From: a virus
IMG/VR virus record: IMGVR_UViG_3300044681_000173
Location: 1 to 40,939 of that record
Length of the DNA stretch: 40,939 bases
Direction: 5' to 3' (one strand)
Shown: in pieces, positions 20,658 to 31,200 of the stretch
How positions within the stretch are numbered: position 1 is the first letter of the stretch
How the letters are laid out: each line of letters opens with the position of its first letter
Notes under the pieces: model-generated
Database searches by the model: none
Told to the model about the DNA's origin: nothing
What the model saw: only the letters and a program-made list of their open reading frames with translations
Program-made: the position numbers and the translations under genes

Positions 20658-21740
20658 TTACGAGAGAACCAGATGACCGCTGGCGTTGATAGTGATGTTC
20701 ATGTCGTCGGGGAGAATGACCCACTCGTTGTAGTCCTCGACGTTGTACGGCCCACCCGCCGTGGTCTGATCGACCACGACGTTCAGATCCCCGTTACCGG
20801 CTACAGTGAAACCGAAGAACGCAGGACCGAAGTTCGTCCAAGCAATCCCCTCAGCCGCAGTCGAGTCAGCGAGTAGAGCCTGCCCGTCATTACCGACGGG
20901 CAGAGTGGACAACTGTGCGCTTCCCGCACCGACGATGAGATCACCGACGTTGCTGAAAACGTTCTTCTCAATGAACGCTGACGTGTCCGCTGCCACGTAC
21001 TGCCAACCGTAAGTGGATCCGGTGTACACGCGCATAAGACGGGCGTTCGTTGAGAAGTAGAGCGCGCCAATTTGCAGACTGTTGCCATCATTGTCGAGTG
21101 CGGGGTCCGCACTTTTCGCACCGAGGTATCGATCATCGAACTGGTCGTATGTGGCAGCGGCCTGAGCGGCATAGTTTGAAGAACTCGTGGCGGAAGCAGC
21201 CGCCGCAACGGCGCTTGCCGCAGCGGCGGCAGCGTTAGCGTCGGAAGTCTGAACACGCAGCTCCACATACGCCTTGTTCGCTGCGTCACCGTCAGCCGTG
21301 GGATTCGCAAGGTTGGTGAGTCTGTAGCCGCCCGCATTGGTGTCAGACCCGTACGTCTTGTTGCTGATCGTTTGAACAGCGGTCGTGCCAACAACTTCCT
21401 CATACTGCCCAAGACCATGGACACCGGCCATGCCTGATTCGTGGGCACGGAAATCAGTGAAGTCGAGCGCGCTCACACCGTGCTCGACCGAAACACCATT
21501 CGAATGCGCACGCGGAGACGTGCCGTCCACGCCTCGATCTACGGCATAGGCCAGACCAATCTGGCCGGTAACCGTGACGATCTCTTCGTTGGCGCTGTCC
21601 TTCTCAATGATGAGCGTGAAGGGAAAATTGACAGGGAAACCAGAGTTAGAGGCAACCTGCAACTGGGTGTCTTCAGTGCCGATAGCAAGAAGCAGAGTCG
21701 TGCTAACAGCAGTCGAGGAATAGTATCTTGCTGGGGGCAT
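20658..21740 (-). CDS. Tail fibre protein
   Basis: 360 residues, ATG behind GAGGTAGCC. Beta-rich N-terminal domain (about 1-90), then YRLTNLANPTADGDAANKAYVELR, a motif common where phage fibres emerge from the virion. A long Ala-rich coiled coil follows (about 172-200), then a beta C-terminal region with GDLIVGAGSAQLSTLPVG and GFTVAGNGDLNVVV. The GDLI-x-A-x-RL-x-(I/L)-x-(V/G)-GQ pattern recurs in the RCC1 gene downstream, so the two fibres share a module. Probably a trimeric fibre shaft. Confidence 0.82.
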   Translation of the reverse strand: MPPARYYSSTAVSTTLLLAIGTEDTQLQVASNSGFPVNFPFTLIIEKDSANEEIVTVTGQIGLAYAVDRGVDGTSPRAHSNGVSVEHGVSALDFTDFRAHESGMAGVHGLGQYEEVVGTTAVQTISNKTYGSDTNAGGYRLTNLANPTADGDAANKAYVELRVQTSDANAAAAAASAVAAAASATSSSNYAAQAAATYDQFDDRYLGAKSADPALDNDGNSLQIGALYFSTNARLMRVYTGSTYGWQYVAADTSAFIEKNVFSNVGDLIVGAGSAQLSTLPVGNDGQALLADSTAAEGIAWTNFGPAFFGFTVAGNGDLNVVVDQTTAGGPYNVEDYNEWVILPDDMNITINASGHLVLS

Positions 21741-21742
21741 GG

Positions 21743-22627
21743 CTACCTCGTGTAGTTGATGACGGACATGTACAGTTCCTGCTGCTTGCGCTTCTCTTCG
21801 GCAAGGCGAACGAGGAACAGCGAGTACAGGTAGCGGGCGGTCGTTGTTGCCTCGCCCGGATTCACGTTCTGGTCGATGGCCTCCGCAGACGGAGCCTTCG
21901 ACACAACCTTGCCGGGGTCAATCGTGGACACCAGTCGGTACATCGCGCCGTAGCGGATGCAATCCTCAGAGGACGCAGGAAGACCCGTGACATCGGAGAA
22001 TTCGTCACTGAGTTCCACCAGCGGCGCAGCGCGCCTGCCGTACTGAACGCGCACAGTACGCCCCGGCATCGGAGCCTCAAGAAGAATCAGAGCCAACCGT
22101 GGTTCCCCGTTGACCGTGTAGTTTCGGTCAAGCCGGTAGCGGTTGAGGATCGGCCACACGCCAGTTGAATCTGGCGCGTCCCACGTCACTCCCAGCACGT
22201 CATTTGCGTCAGCGGGAAGCACGTACGCGAACGTGGTGCCATCGAAAGTGAACTCATGTGAACTGATCGAGCGAAGATCGACGGCCTTGATCGTGTCGTT
22301 TATGGCGCGGCGAATCTGGTAACGGGGAAAGATCGGGTTGTTTCGCAGGATCGTCGCCGCAGGGTGCGCCTGAGCGGTCGATCCGCGCCATCCACGGCCA
22401 CCCGGAATGACCTGAACGGTGCCAGCCGTTGCGCTCACGTTCTTGATGTAGATCAGCTCGTCAGCCATCTCGATGGTGCCACGGCTCAAAGCCTGCGGAT
22501 CATCAACCGAGAGGATGAGGTCATTCGCAGTACACGGCTGCGACAGGACCGTCAGCGACTCCTGACCACGAACGTAAGTCATCAGTTCGCTGAACGTGTC
22601 ATTGATCATCGTGTCAAACGTGCTCAT
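21743..22627 (-). CDS. Head-tail adaptor/connector-like protein
   Basis: 294 residues, ATGA overlap with the upstream gene. Helical start (TFDTMINDTFSELMTYV), then beta segments (LILSVDDPQALSRGTIEMADELIYIK, GRGWRGSTAQAHPAATILRNN), a helix with PRYQIRRAINDTIKAVDL, and a helical end (LYSLFLVRLAEEKRKQQELYM). The layout, and its place downstream of the capsid and before the fibres, fit a connector that joins portal and tail in short-tailed actinophages. Not matched to a named family, so this is by context and general pattern. Confidence 0.65.
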   Translation of the reverse strand: MSTFDTMINDTFSELMTYVRGQESLTVLSQPCTANDLILSVDDPQALSRGTIEMADELIYIKNVSATAGTVQVIPGGRGWRGSTAQAHPAATILRNNPIFPRYQIRRAINDTIKAVDLRSISSHEFTFDGTTFAYVLPADANDVLGVTWDAPDSTGVWPILNRYRLDRNYTVNGEPRLALILLEAPMPGRTVRVQYGRRAAPLVELSDEFSDVTGLPASSEDCIRYGAMYRLVSTIDPGKVVSKAPSAEAIDQNVNPGEATTTARYLYSLFLVRLAEEKRKQQELYMSVINYTR

Positions 22628-22863
22628 GCCTTAGCCGCCACTCCCAGTGAATCGCTCAGCCTGACGGCCTTCTGAATGTCCTTCATCTTGGTTGACTTCG
22701 GCTGAATGCCGTCCTTGCGTGCAGACCGATATGCGTCCAGTTCCCGGTCGTTCGCGTGGGACCAAGCACGAATGTGCATGTCTTGGTAAGAAAGAGTGGC
22801 AGCCTTACAGCCAAAACAACCTTCCACATACTCAGGGTGAGTGCGCTCCGAGTGAAGAGACAT
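22624..22863 (-). CDS. Small helical protein with a CxxC motif
   Basis: 79 residues from the ATG at 22863 (TGATG overlap, GGAGGG upstream). HPEYVEGCFGCKAATLSY near the start, then a helical middle with charged residues and a basic end. Proteins of this shape are frequent in actinophage head regions. The HPEYVEGCFGCK segment is typical of that group, but no function is known. Confidence 0.65.
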   Translation of the reverse strand: MSLHSERTHPEYVEGCFGCKAATLSYQDMHIRAWSHANDRELDAYRSARKDGIQPKSTKMKDIQKAVRLSDSLGVAAKA

Positions 22864-23114
22864 CAACCCTCCGAAATGAACTCGCCGTACCCGGCAGCGG
22901 TCAGTTCCGCTGCCAGTTCGTTTGAAATATCAATGACGTAGCCGCCGCGAAGGACGACATCACACTGCTTGAGGAAGTCCCCCTGCGGCGTCAGTACGGT
23001 GCGCCATGTGCCGCCGTACTTCACCAAAGTCTTTGCCTGATCAATGGATGTCCACCACAGTGGATGATCCATTCCGCGCTTCACGTTGAACGTGGGTCCG
23101 TTGAAATAGGGCAT
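22863..23114 (-). CDS. Small virion-region protein
   Basis: 83 residues, starting with the ATG at 23114. Beta-rich (MPYFNGPTFNVKRGMDHPLWWTS, then GTWRTVLTPQGDFLKQCDVVLRGGYVIDIS) with a short helix ELAAELTAAGYG near the end. It stops two bases before the start codon region of the next gene and overlaps it as TGATG. Position between capsid and adaptor suggests a head-completion or capsid-decoration role; no family recognised. Confidence 0.6.
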   Translation of the reverse strand: MPYFNGPTFNVKRGMDHPLWWTSIDQAKTLVKYGGTWRTVLTPQGDFLKQCDVVLRGGYVIDISNELAAELTAAGYGEFISEG

Positions 23115-23116
23115 GA

Positions 23117-23272
23117 CTACTTCTTGCGCTCGTCCTTAGCGCCTTCCTTGCTCTCGGACTCGCGGTGCATCGGAGCCTGCGGCGTAACGCCGCGAGTGTT
23201 ACCGCCGATGCCTGACTTGTTGCCGGGAATGAGAACGTCATTAACGTCTTTGCATCCACAACCAGCGCACAT
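23117..23272 (-). CDS. 51-residue cysteine-rich protein
   Basis: ATG at 23272 behind AGGAG. The first eight residues are MCAGCGCK, so three cysteines sit in the N-terminus; the rest is charged and low in structure (IPGNKSGIGGNTRGV, then a Lys/Glu-rich end). Coding is supported by the ribosome site and by the packed position between the capsid terminator and the next virion gene. Function unknown; a small capsid accessory or metal-binding peptide is possible. Confidence 0.6.
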   Translation of the reverse strand: MCAGCGCKDVNDVLIPGNKSGIGGNTRGVTPQAPMHRESESKEGAKDERKK

Positions 23273-23295
23273 ACAAACTCCTAAGAATGGTGGCA

Positions 23296-23322
23296 GGGAG
23301 GGGCCGCTAGGCGACCCCTCCC
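23296..23322 (-). terminator. Terminator after the major capsid gene
   Basis: GGGAGGGGCCGC (23296-23307) pairs with GCGACCCCTCCC (23311-23322) over 12 positions with one G-U on the minus strand and a 3-base loop. It would reduce read-through so that capsid protein is made in excess over downstream genes. No strong T-tract follows. Confidence 0.65.
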
Positions 23323-23339
23323 CGTCGAACGGGTTACGT

Positions 23340-24275
23340 CTAGATGCTGCTGGTGCAGGTAATGACGTAACGCGCCTCAGGCCGGAACACGTTCCAGCCG
23401 AGGTTGCCCTTCCAGCCCGCGCTCCTGAAACGAAGCAGCTTGTCGGTAACCGGCGAGATCACCGTGGAGGGCTCGGAGGCGACAGCCTCCACCAGCGCCT
23501 GCTTGCCGAGGATGACGACCTTGTGGTCGCCATCAACGGTCTCGACGCGAGGGCTCTCAATGAACTTGACACCCTCGTACACCCCGACTTCGCCAGCCCA
23601 AATTGAGCCAACGCCAGCCTCGGTGTAGGTGTGCGGCTCACGCCACACGTTCGCACCCGCCGCAGCGGCCTCCGAGCGGAGGTCGAACGAAGTGTCCGGG
23701 TGCAGCATGCCAACGAAGAACGCGCCATCCTTCGGCTGCACGGATGCAGCGCGGAGGCGGGCTACGGCCTTACGGATGTCGGCAGCCTGAAGAGTGGTGG
23801 TAGCGCCACCAGTCTTGTCCTCGCCGTTGACGACGGTCTCGTCATCGGCAGTCGAGCCGACAAAGCGGCCCGTTGCGAGGCCAACGAGCTTGGCGTACAC
23901 CAGCGCGTCGAGGGAGTCACGCATGTTCCATGCGAGCATATCCGCGACGGCGGGATCAATCGCCGACAGCGACTCAAGCGCAAGACGCTCGGTCGTGGTG
24001 ACGGCGTTGCCGTACTCGTTGACAGTCACGGAAACCTTGGTGGTGTTGTTAAGTGCAACAGCATCCACATCGCTGGTCTCAGTCAGCGCCGAAGTGACGC
24101 GAGAGAGATCATTGTGAAGCTGGAACACAACAGTCGCACCGGGGTTCGTGACATCCACGGGACGTACATCGGCGAAGCGACGGAACATGGGCTCCGAACG
24201 CAACTCCATCTGCACGTACTTGTCATACGCTGTCTGAATGAGATTAGTCAGCGTAGACGTAGACGTGATTGCCAT
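23340..24275 (-). CDS. Major capsid protein (N4-gp56 type, HK97 fold)
   Basis: 311 residues. ITSTSTLTNLIQTAYDKYVQMEL, then FRRFADVRPVDVTNPGATVVFQLHNDLS, is the start of N4-gp56-family capsid proteins; TTTERLALESLSAIDPAVADMLAWNMRDSLD follows. The P-domain-like middle (VARLRAASVQPKDGAFFVGMLHPDTSFDLRSE) and the closing strands match. It assembles the icosahedral shell with the scaffold encoded just upstream. A terminator after it and a ribosome site of modest strength are seen. This family occurs in podoviruses and some siphoviruses. Confidence 0.92.
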   Translation of the reverse strand: MAITSTSTLTNLIQTAYDKYVQMELRSEPMFRRFADVRPVDVTNPGATVVFQLHNDLSRVTSALTETSDVDAVALNNTTKVSVTVNEYGNAVTTTERLALESLSAIDPAVADMLAWNMRDSLDALVYAKLVGLATGRFVGSTADDETVVNGEDKTGGATTTLQAADIRKAVARLRAASVQPKDGAFFVGMLHPDTSFDLRSEAAAAGANVWREPHTYTEAGVGSIWAGEVGVYEGVKFIESPRVETVDGDHKVVILGKQALVEAVASEPSTVISPVTDKLLRFRSAGWKGNLGWNVFRPEARYVITCTSSI

Positions 24276-24311
24276 GCCTACTGCTTTCTGTTAGGTGATT
24301 TACAAGGACTG

Positions 24312-24731
24312 TCAGCCCCTGAGGATCGCCGTCAACTCCTCTGGAGTTGAGGCGTTCTGGATTCTCTGCTCCAGTGATCGCCCCGCTTCGGGGTCGATGC
24401 CGCCTTCCTCTACGGCTGACATCAATTCGGCGGCATGCACGCTGCCTTCAGCAGCGTCCTTGTTTGGCGAAGCACCAAAGACCTCTCCGTACTCTCCGAG
24501 CCAATCGTTGAGGTCATCTTCGTCCTCGACATCGTCAGGGACGAACTTCGCAATCTTCGGGTTCAACCCGAGTGCGGAAAGTGACTGCCCGATCTGTTCC
24601 TCGCGCGTCCGCGAGATGTATCCGTCGAGCATTTCATCGCGCTCTTTGAGCGCGCTTGACAGTTCCTTAACTTGCTTACGCAACTGTCGGACGAGATCCG
24701 AGCCATCCTCGTAATCGTCGTACTCCGCCAT
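24312..24731 (-). CDS. Capsid scaffolding-like protein
   Basis: 139 residues, ATG behind GGGAG. Acidic and mostly helical, with a coiled coil near the start (LVRQLRKQVKELSSALKERDEMLDGYI), low aromatic content and a helical C-terminus (RSLEQRIQNASTPEELTAIL) that would bind capsid. It lies immediately upstream of the major capsid gene, the usual site for a scaffold. There is no protease motif. Confidence 0.78.
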   Translation of the reverse strand: MAEYDDYEDGSDLVRQLRKQVKELSSALKERDEMLDGYISRTREEQIGQSLSALGLNPKIAKFVPDDVEDEDDLNDWLGEYGEVFGASPNKDAAEGSVHAAELMSAVEEGGIDPEAGRSLEQRIQNASTPEELTAILRG

Positions 24732-24857
24732 TTCATCTCCCTAGTGTGTTCCAATGTGGTTTGCGTGAACCGCATAGCCAGAGAGGGGGCTCTGGGTATG
24801 GCTTTCACGACTGTCGGGCTTTGCTCTCCTGCTGGGGCCGATCGATCCAGCGAGGGG

Positions 24858-24935
24858 TGGACGTGCCCGGAATCGAACCGGGGTACAGACAAATCTGAAG
24901 TATCAGTTCAGATTTGTCACAGACCTGTCACGCCC
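24858..24935 (-). tRNA. tRNA-like element, canonical T arm and acceptor, anticodon-like GAT
   Basis: 78 bases on the minus strand. The acceptor GGGCGTG pairs fully with CACGTCC (one G-U); the discriminator is A, followed by CC. The T arm is canonical (CCCGG, TTCGATT, CCGGG). The middle is a perfect 12-bp hairpin with a loop CTGATAC that would put GAT (Ile) in the anticodon position, with T before it and A after it. The stem is far longer than normal, the variable region is unusual, and only about 10 bases remain for the D arm, with no D stem. It may be a degenerate tRNA or a tRNA mimic, such as a tmRNA-like or processing structure. Confidence 0.5.
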
Positions 24936-24938
24936 GTA

Positions 24939-24961
24939 CATCCGCTCATAACGAGCGGATG
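24939..24961. other. Perfect 9-bp hairpin
   Basis: CATCCGCTC and GAGCGGATG with loop ATAAC, between the stop of the upstream virion gene and the tRNA-like element. No T-run follows, so it may be a processing signal rather than a terminator. Confidence 0.6.
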
Positions 24962-24968
24962 ACTATTA

Positions 24969-26390
<1,422 letters not shown>

Positions 26391-26400
26391 CTACGTTCCT

Positions 26401-27396
26401 CTACATGAATCCGAAGTCTTTGGCGATCATCGCCGCGACACTCGTGTACTCGTCAGTTGCCTGCTGTGTGTATTGCCATCTCGGGTCTTTGCGGGCCTTC
26501 AACTGAACCTCGTAGAGGTTCATTGGCTTGAAGTTGCCCTTCTCGTCAGTAGTGTTCAGAACCGACTGGACGAGAGAGTCATTCAGGTCAATGTTCGGAA
26601 TCTCAAGAGTGTCACCGATAGCCCGCAGGTACGGGTCAGCGGCAGTGCGCACTGTTTGGCCCTGCATGATCTGATTGGCGAGACCGGGGTACTTCGACAG
26701 AGCCATCTCTTTGAAGTAGTTCGTGGCATCATCCACCGTCTGCGACCCGGCAAAGATGCCCCGAAGCGCCGTCTTGAAGTAGTCCTCAAACGCCGTGTTC
26801 GTCATCGAGGCGTCGATCCCGTAGTCATAGGCCGACTTGTAGATCTTGTCCGCGTACTGACCGGCTAGCCCCTCCATGTCATGGAGTTCAATACCCATGA
26901 CTGTCTTGGTCTTGGAGAAGTCCAGTGCGTTACCAAGTTCAGTGTTGAACCACGTCTGATCGAACAACTGAAGTGTTCCATCAGGCATGGTCTCGGACTG
27001 GTAGTACTGCTTCTCCGCCATATCAAGCGCCGAAGCATCATCGATCACTGCCCCAGCCTTAGCGAAATACTCTTTGATCCGCTTCGCCTGTGCTTGAAGC
27101 AGTGCATCGAAGAACTCCGGCTCATAGTTGGAGCGGTCAATCTCTCGCTGAATGTACGTGTACAGATGATTGCGACCCCACTCCGAGTTCTGGAGCGAGT
27201 TCACAATCTCTGACCACTGAACCTCAGATCCCTGATTCATCTGATCGATGAATCCCTGAAGCAGGGTCTGAAGTTCCGGGTTTCGCATCAGCACCGTGAT
27301 CGCTGGCATCATTGCCACATCGCCAAGTTCAACGGCGTTGGCGTCAAGGGTGTCCTGATTGAAAGTGGGGGTTCCCTCAGCGTATGTGACTGTCAT
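26401..27396 (-). CDS. Virion protein, mostly helical
   Basis: 331 residues; the ATG overlaps the upstream stop (ATGA). Mostly alpha-helical with acidic and aromatic residues, e.g. PELQTLLQGFIDQMNQGSEV, LDFSKTKTVMGIEL and DYFKTALRGIFAG. No enzyme motifs and no membrane helix. It lies between two other virion proteins in the block that encodes internal or core components, and is likely part of the same assembly. No named family recognised. Confidence 0.6.
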   Translation of the reverse strand: MTVTYAEGTPTFNQDTLDANAVELGDVAMMPAITVLMRNPELQTLLQGFIDQMNQGSEVQWSEIVNSLQNSEWGRNHLYTYIQREIDRSNYEPEFFDALLQAQAKRIKEYFAKAGAVIDDASALDMAEKQYYQSETMPDGTLQLFDQTWFNTELGNALDFSKTKTVMGIELHDMEGLAGQYADKIYKSAYDYGIDASMTNTAFEDYFKTALRGIFAGSQTVDDATNYFKEMALSKYPGLANQIMQGQTVRTAADPYLRAIGDTLEIPNIDLNDSLVQSVLNTTDEKGNFKPMNLYEVQLKARKDPRWQYTQQATDEYTSVAAMIAKDFGFM

Positions 27397-28256
27397 CCGC
27401 CCATCTCCTGCAAGTACGTTTCGACCGAGTCCTTGCGCTGAGACAGGAACTGGTCAATGCCTTTGACAAACTCCATCGCGACAGAACGCTCAGCCCAACC
27501 GGGCTGAGACTTCACGTACTCCATTGCATACTGCTGTGGATCGAAAGCAGCGGCGATCTGCTTTGTGGTGCTGTTTGAAGATCCACCGCTTGAGTAGCCG
27601 GATGTTTCTGTAATTGCGGGGTTCTTCTTCTGGGCCTTCTTCAGCATCCGCTGAAAGACTCGCGCCTCGTCGTCGGTCGCCGTGCGACCGAACTCAGAGG
27701 CGAAAGCCTCGTCAATGTAGGCCCGCGCCTGCTGTTCAGTGGAGAACGAGTAGGTGGTGTTGCGGCTGGAGAATGGCCCACCACCACCACCACCGCCAGA
27801 TCCGAGACCGTTCGCCTGATCGTAGGCAGCCTGCTCAACGAGCAGCTCGTCCCAAGGCTTCTGGGCGTACTGCGCGTAGTGGAGGAAAGTGTTCCAGTTG
27901 TTCTTGCCGAAGCGAGTATCGCCAAGAATGTCATTTAGCCGGTTGTACTCATCGGGGTCATTCACCAGCATCGCGTCGATCTGGGCCTTGACCTCGCTAG
28001 TCTTTGCCGCGTTCAAGGAAACGATATTTCCTTGAGCGTCTCGCTGGAGGTCGTTCATGTACGACGGCAACTGCGGGTTAGACGTTAGATACCTGTTTGC
28101 GCCCGGTGCCCCGAAATTGGACACGCGCCCGCCGCCGACTTCACGGGCGGCGTTAGCGGCGTACACACCCGGCTTTGTCGAACTCCACGAGATTGGAATC
28201 AGCGGGTCGTTAGTACTCGTATCTCCTGAAACGAGATACGGATTCGGTTCTGTCAT
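27393..28256 (-). CDS. Virion protein with Gly-rich linker
   Basis: 287 residues from the ATG at 28256, which overlaps the upstream TGA; an in-frame longer reading is unlikely. A region with LPSYMNDLQRDAQGNIVSLN and FLHYAQYAQKPWDELLVEQ is followed by a run of seven glycines (coding (cca)n at 27778-27799). A helical C-terminal part follows, with STEQQARAYIDEAFASEFGRTAT and FDPQQYAMEYVKSQPGWAE. It resembles the 473-residue neighbour in layout. Function unknown; probably an internal virion protein. Confidence 0.62.
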   Translation of the reverse strand: MTEPNPYLVSGDTSTNDPLIPISWSSTKPGVYAANAAREVGGGRVSNFGAPGANRYLTSNPQLPSYMNDLQRDAQGNIVSLNAAKTSEVKAQIDAMLVNDPDEYNRLNDILGDTRFGKNNWNTFLHYAQYAQKPWDELLVEQAAYDQANGLGSGGGGGGGPFSSRNTTYSFSTEQQARAYIDEAFASEFGRTATDDEARVFQRMLKKAQKKNPAITETSGYSSGGSSNSTTKQIAAAFDPQQYAMEYVKSQPGWAERSVAMEFVKGIDQFLSQRKDSVETYLQEMGG

Positions 28257-31200
28257 GCCGCCTCTCCCAACCACGGAGCAAGGTCATCGTTCTCAAGGAA
28301 ATTGTCATAGAAGTCAGCGAACTCCAGACTGACCATGCGATGACCAGCAGCCCACTCGGCAAACATTGACTTGACAGTCTTTGAATCTGCTCCCTGAGCG
28401 ATGGCATCCAATGCCATCTGGCGCTCATTCATGTACACGCCGATGTTCTGCCACAGATTCGTTTGCCCGCGAGACTGACTGAAATTCGGATCAGCCATCG
28501 CAATCTCAATTGCGTTCAAGTAGGTAGGCGTCATGTCGGTGTACGTCTGGTAGTTCACGTCCCACGTGTCACCAAATCGCTGAGACATCTCCACCTTCAC
28601 GAAGTTGTCCCACATGGCCTTGACGCCCTCAGCGCCCTTCGCGTCAATACTTGTCAGGCCAAGCTGCGCAAGCGCATCATCGCGAAGCGCCTTCTCCTTG
28701 TTGTAGACGTTCCACGCCTGCTTCATAATGAGATCAGTCTTCATCTCATCGGGCTTCTTCCTGCGACGGAACATGTCTGCCGTACCGGGAACCTCCTGAG
28801 TTCCCCAATACTGGTAGACACCCTGATCAAACGGGCCGTTTTGCGTACCCGCCGTCAAGATTCCGATAGCGCGAGGATCCAACTGCGCAAGCGTGCGAAC
28901 CAGAGAGTCATTCTGCGCGATGACCTCGTACGACTCAATCGTGTTACCGAGCGTGCTTGCCGCCTTCTCAGACGTTGACTCAATCATCGGCAGGAAGTCC
29001 TCACCGAACTTCTCCAAGAACTGATCAACTCGCTGCTGGTACGTCATGTTCGGATCAGCCATCAACTGACGCCAGAAATCCTCTTGCATCTGGTACTTCG
29101 ACTGCCGAGTAAACGTGAACGGTGCAAGAAGGGAAGCGCCAACGCTGAACTTGTAGAACCCGTTGACGTTGTCCATGATCTTGGCAACATCCGGCATCAG
29201 CTCCGGGGGAGCACCAGCCTTGTACCAGTCGACAAACGCCGACTTCATCATCGAGTCTGCAATGCCCACGTACATCTGGTCACTTTCGCCAGAGATGAAC
29301 TGGTACATCTTCTTCGCCGTCGTAGGGGCAAGCCCCTCCCACCAGTTGTTCGACAGGACACCGAACGGGGCGATCTGGTTGTAGATCTCGGGCGGGAGTT
29401 GGTCCCGCAGCATTGCCTGAGTGTCCGGCTTGCCCGCCAAGAACATCTGGATTGGAACCTGTACAACAGGCCCGAAACCCGGCAGGAACGGCGTCTCTCC
29501 GGGGGTAACCACGTTGATCGATCCCTGCGGGATTGCGACACCCACACCATTCGTGACGTTATCCATCAGCCACTTGTTGATGCCCGATGGCAGGCGGATG
29601 TAGCGGTCAGTAGAACCAGTGAGGAACGCCCACCTGTCTGACGGGACAGGTCGGCCCTCCTTATCCACAACCATGCCCAACTGGTTAGGCAGGTTCCACA
29701 GGATTGAAGCGCGTACCGCGACCGAAGGATCGTCAATGACGATCTTCGTCCACACCTTCATGCTGTTCTCCCACGCGGGAAAGAACGGAACAATCCAGCG
29801 GAAGAACGCCGCAGGGTTCGACAGGCGCTCAATCGTGTACAACGTGTCCTTCAGGTCACGCAGCGCAACAGCCTTGGCCGACCTATCAATCTGCCGGAGA
29901 ACATCCTCAGTCAGTTCAGTGCCCTGCCGCTGCGCGACACCGAGCATGTTGTCGAACTCACGAGACCACACGGTGGCGTAGTAGGGGTGCCGAACGAGTG
30001 CCGTTTCGGGCTTGGCCCCAATCCACTGGAAGATCTTGTTGAGAGGGACGTTGAAGATGTCGCTAGCGGTCTTGATGTTGAACCGTGAGGCAACCTCGCG
30101 ACCATGGATGGCGCTGAGCATCTCCGGGTAACCCTTGGTGAACGGCTCGATGGCAGCCTTGTAGGCGAAGCCGCCAGCCTTTTCAGTTGTCGCGGCAAGG
30201 CGAATCGCCTCGTCCGTGGGCAAGTAGCGCAGGATCATGCCATCCACTTCGGCAACATGTCCCTCGACGTTCTTGCGCGAGATGCGCATGTCACGCCGGT
30301 AGTACTTTCCCGCGTTCGAACGCAGCCAGTTGCTGACCTCAACCACCGGGTCAATGCCACTGTTCGGGTTCGCCAGTGCCGCTGCACGCTTCTCCAGAAG
30401 CATCATCGCCACTGGGTCGTTGCGCATCTGCGTGACAGACTGGTCAAGTTCGTCGTAGTACTGCGGGTCCGTTGGCTTGACCTTGACGTAGTTGCCCTCT
30501 TGCAGGCGAAGGTTTCGCGCCCGCCCGGACACCGATTCAAGAACCAGTGCGTTGGTTTCGCCCATGCCCGCGAGTTCGCGGGCCACGCTGCCCTCAGCTC
30601 CACCAAAAGCGGAGTACGAGCCCATGTCGCCGAAGTCGCGTGTACGAGAATCGACCCGTTCCTTCGTGCCGATCCTTTGCCGCGTGGCAATGATCTCATC
30701 GAGCCGCGCCTGCTGGTTGGCGATCTGCACCCGCAGGGCGGTCGTCTCAGCGTCCTGTACACCCTGAAGTAGAAGCGTGTCGAGAACGTTGTTCATCTCG
30801 CCAAGTTCACGAATGGCGCGATCTTCTGCTCTGCGCAACTGCCCGCCAGTCACCGCTCGCCGCAGGCCACGGCCAATGTTGACACCGCCATGAACCACGG
30901 CGGGACCAAGATGGCCTATCATCGGCAAAAGACCGACGGTGGCAAACGACCGAAGCCAGCCCTCCAGAACGTTTCGCTGGGTGTAACCCAAGCGAATAAG
31001 CACCCCGGCCTTCCACAGCGACATGTACGTGTCGGCTGCACCCTTGAGGGTGCCAGCGACTCGTCGCAGGGCTAGTGAGTTCTCGGCCTTGCTCATGGCG
31101 CTGCCCAAGTCATCGGCGTACTTCACCAGAATGGACGCGGTCTCATCGATAACCCGCATGTCCATCATCGGTAGTTTCGTCTCTAACTGAGAACGAAGCA

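Larger units (their letters stand above)
24732..24968. other. Intergenic region with tRNA-like element
   Basis: No gene. It holds, on the minus strand, a hairpin (24939-24961), then a tRNA-like element (24858-24935), then about 125 bases leading to the scaffold start. No promoter of the TTGAC-16-TACTCT form is visible here. Confidence 0.5.
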
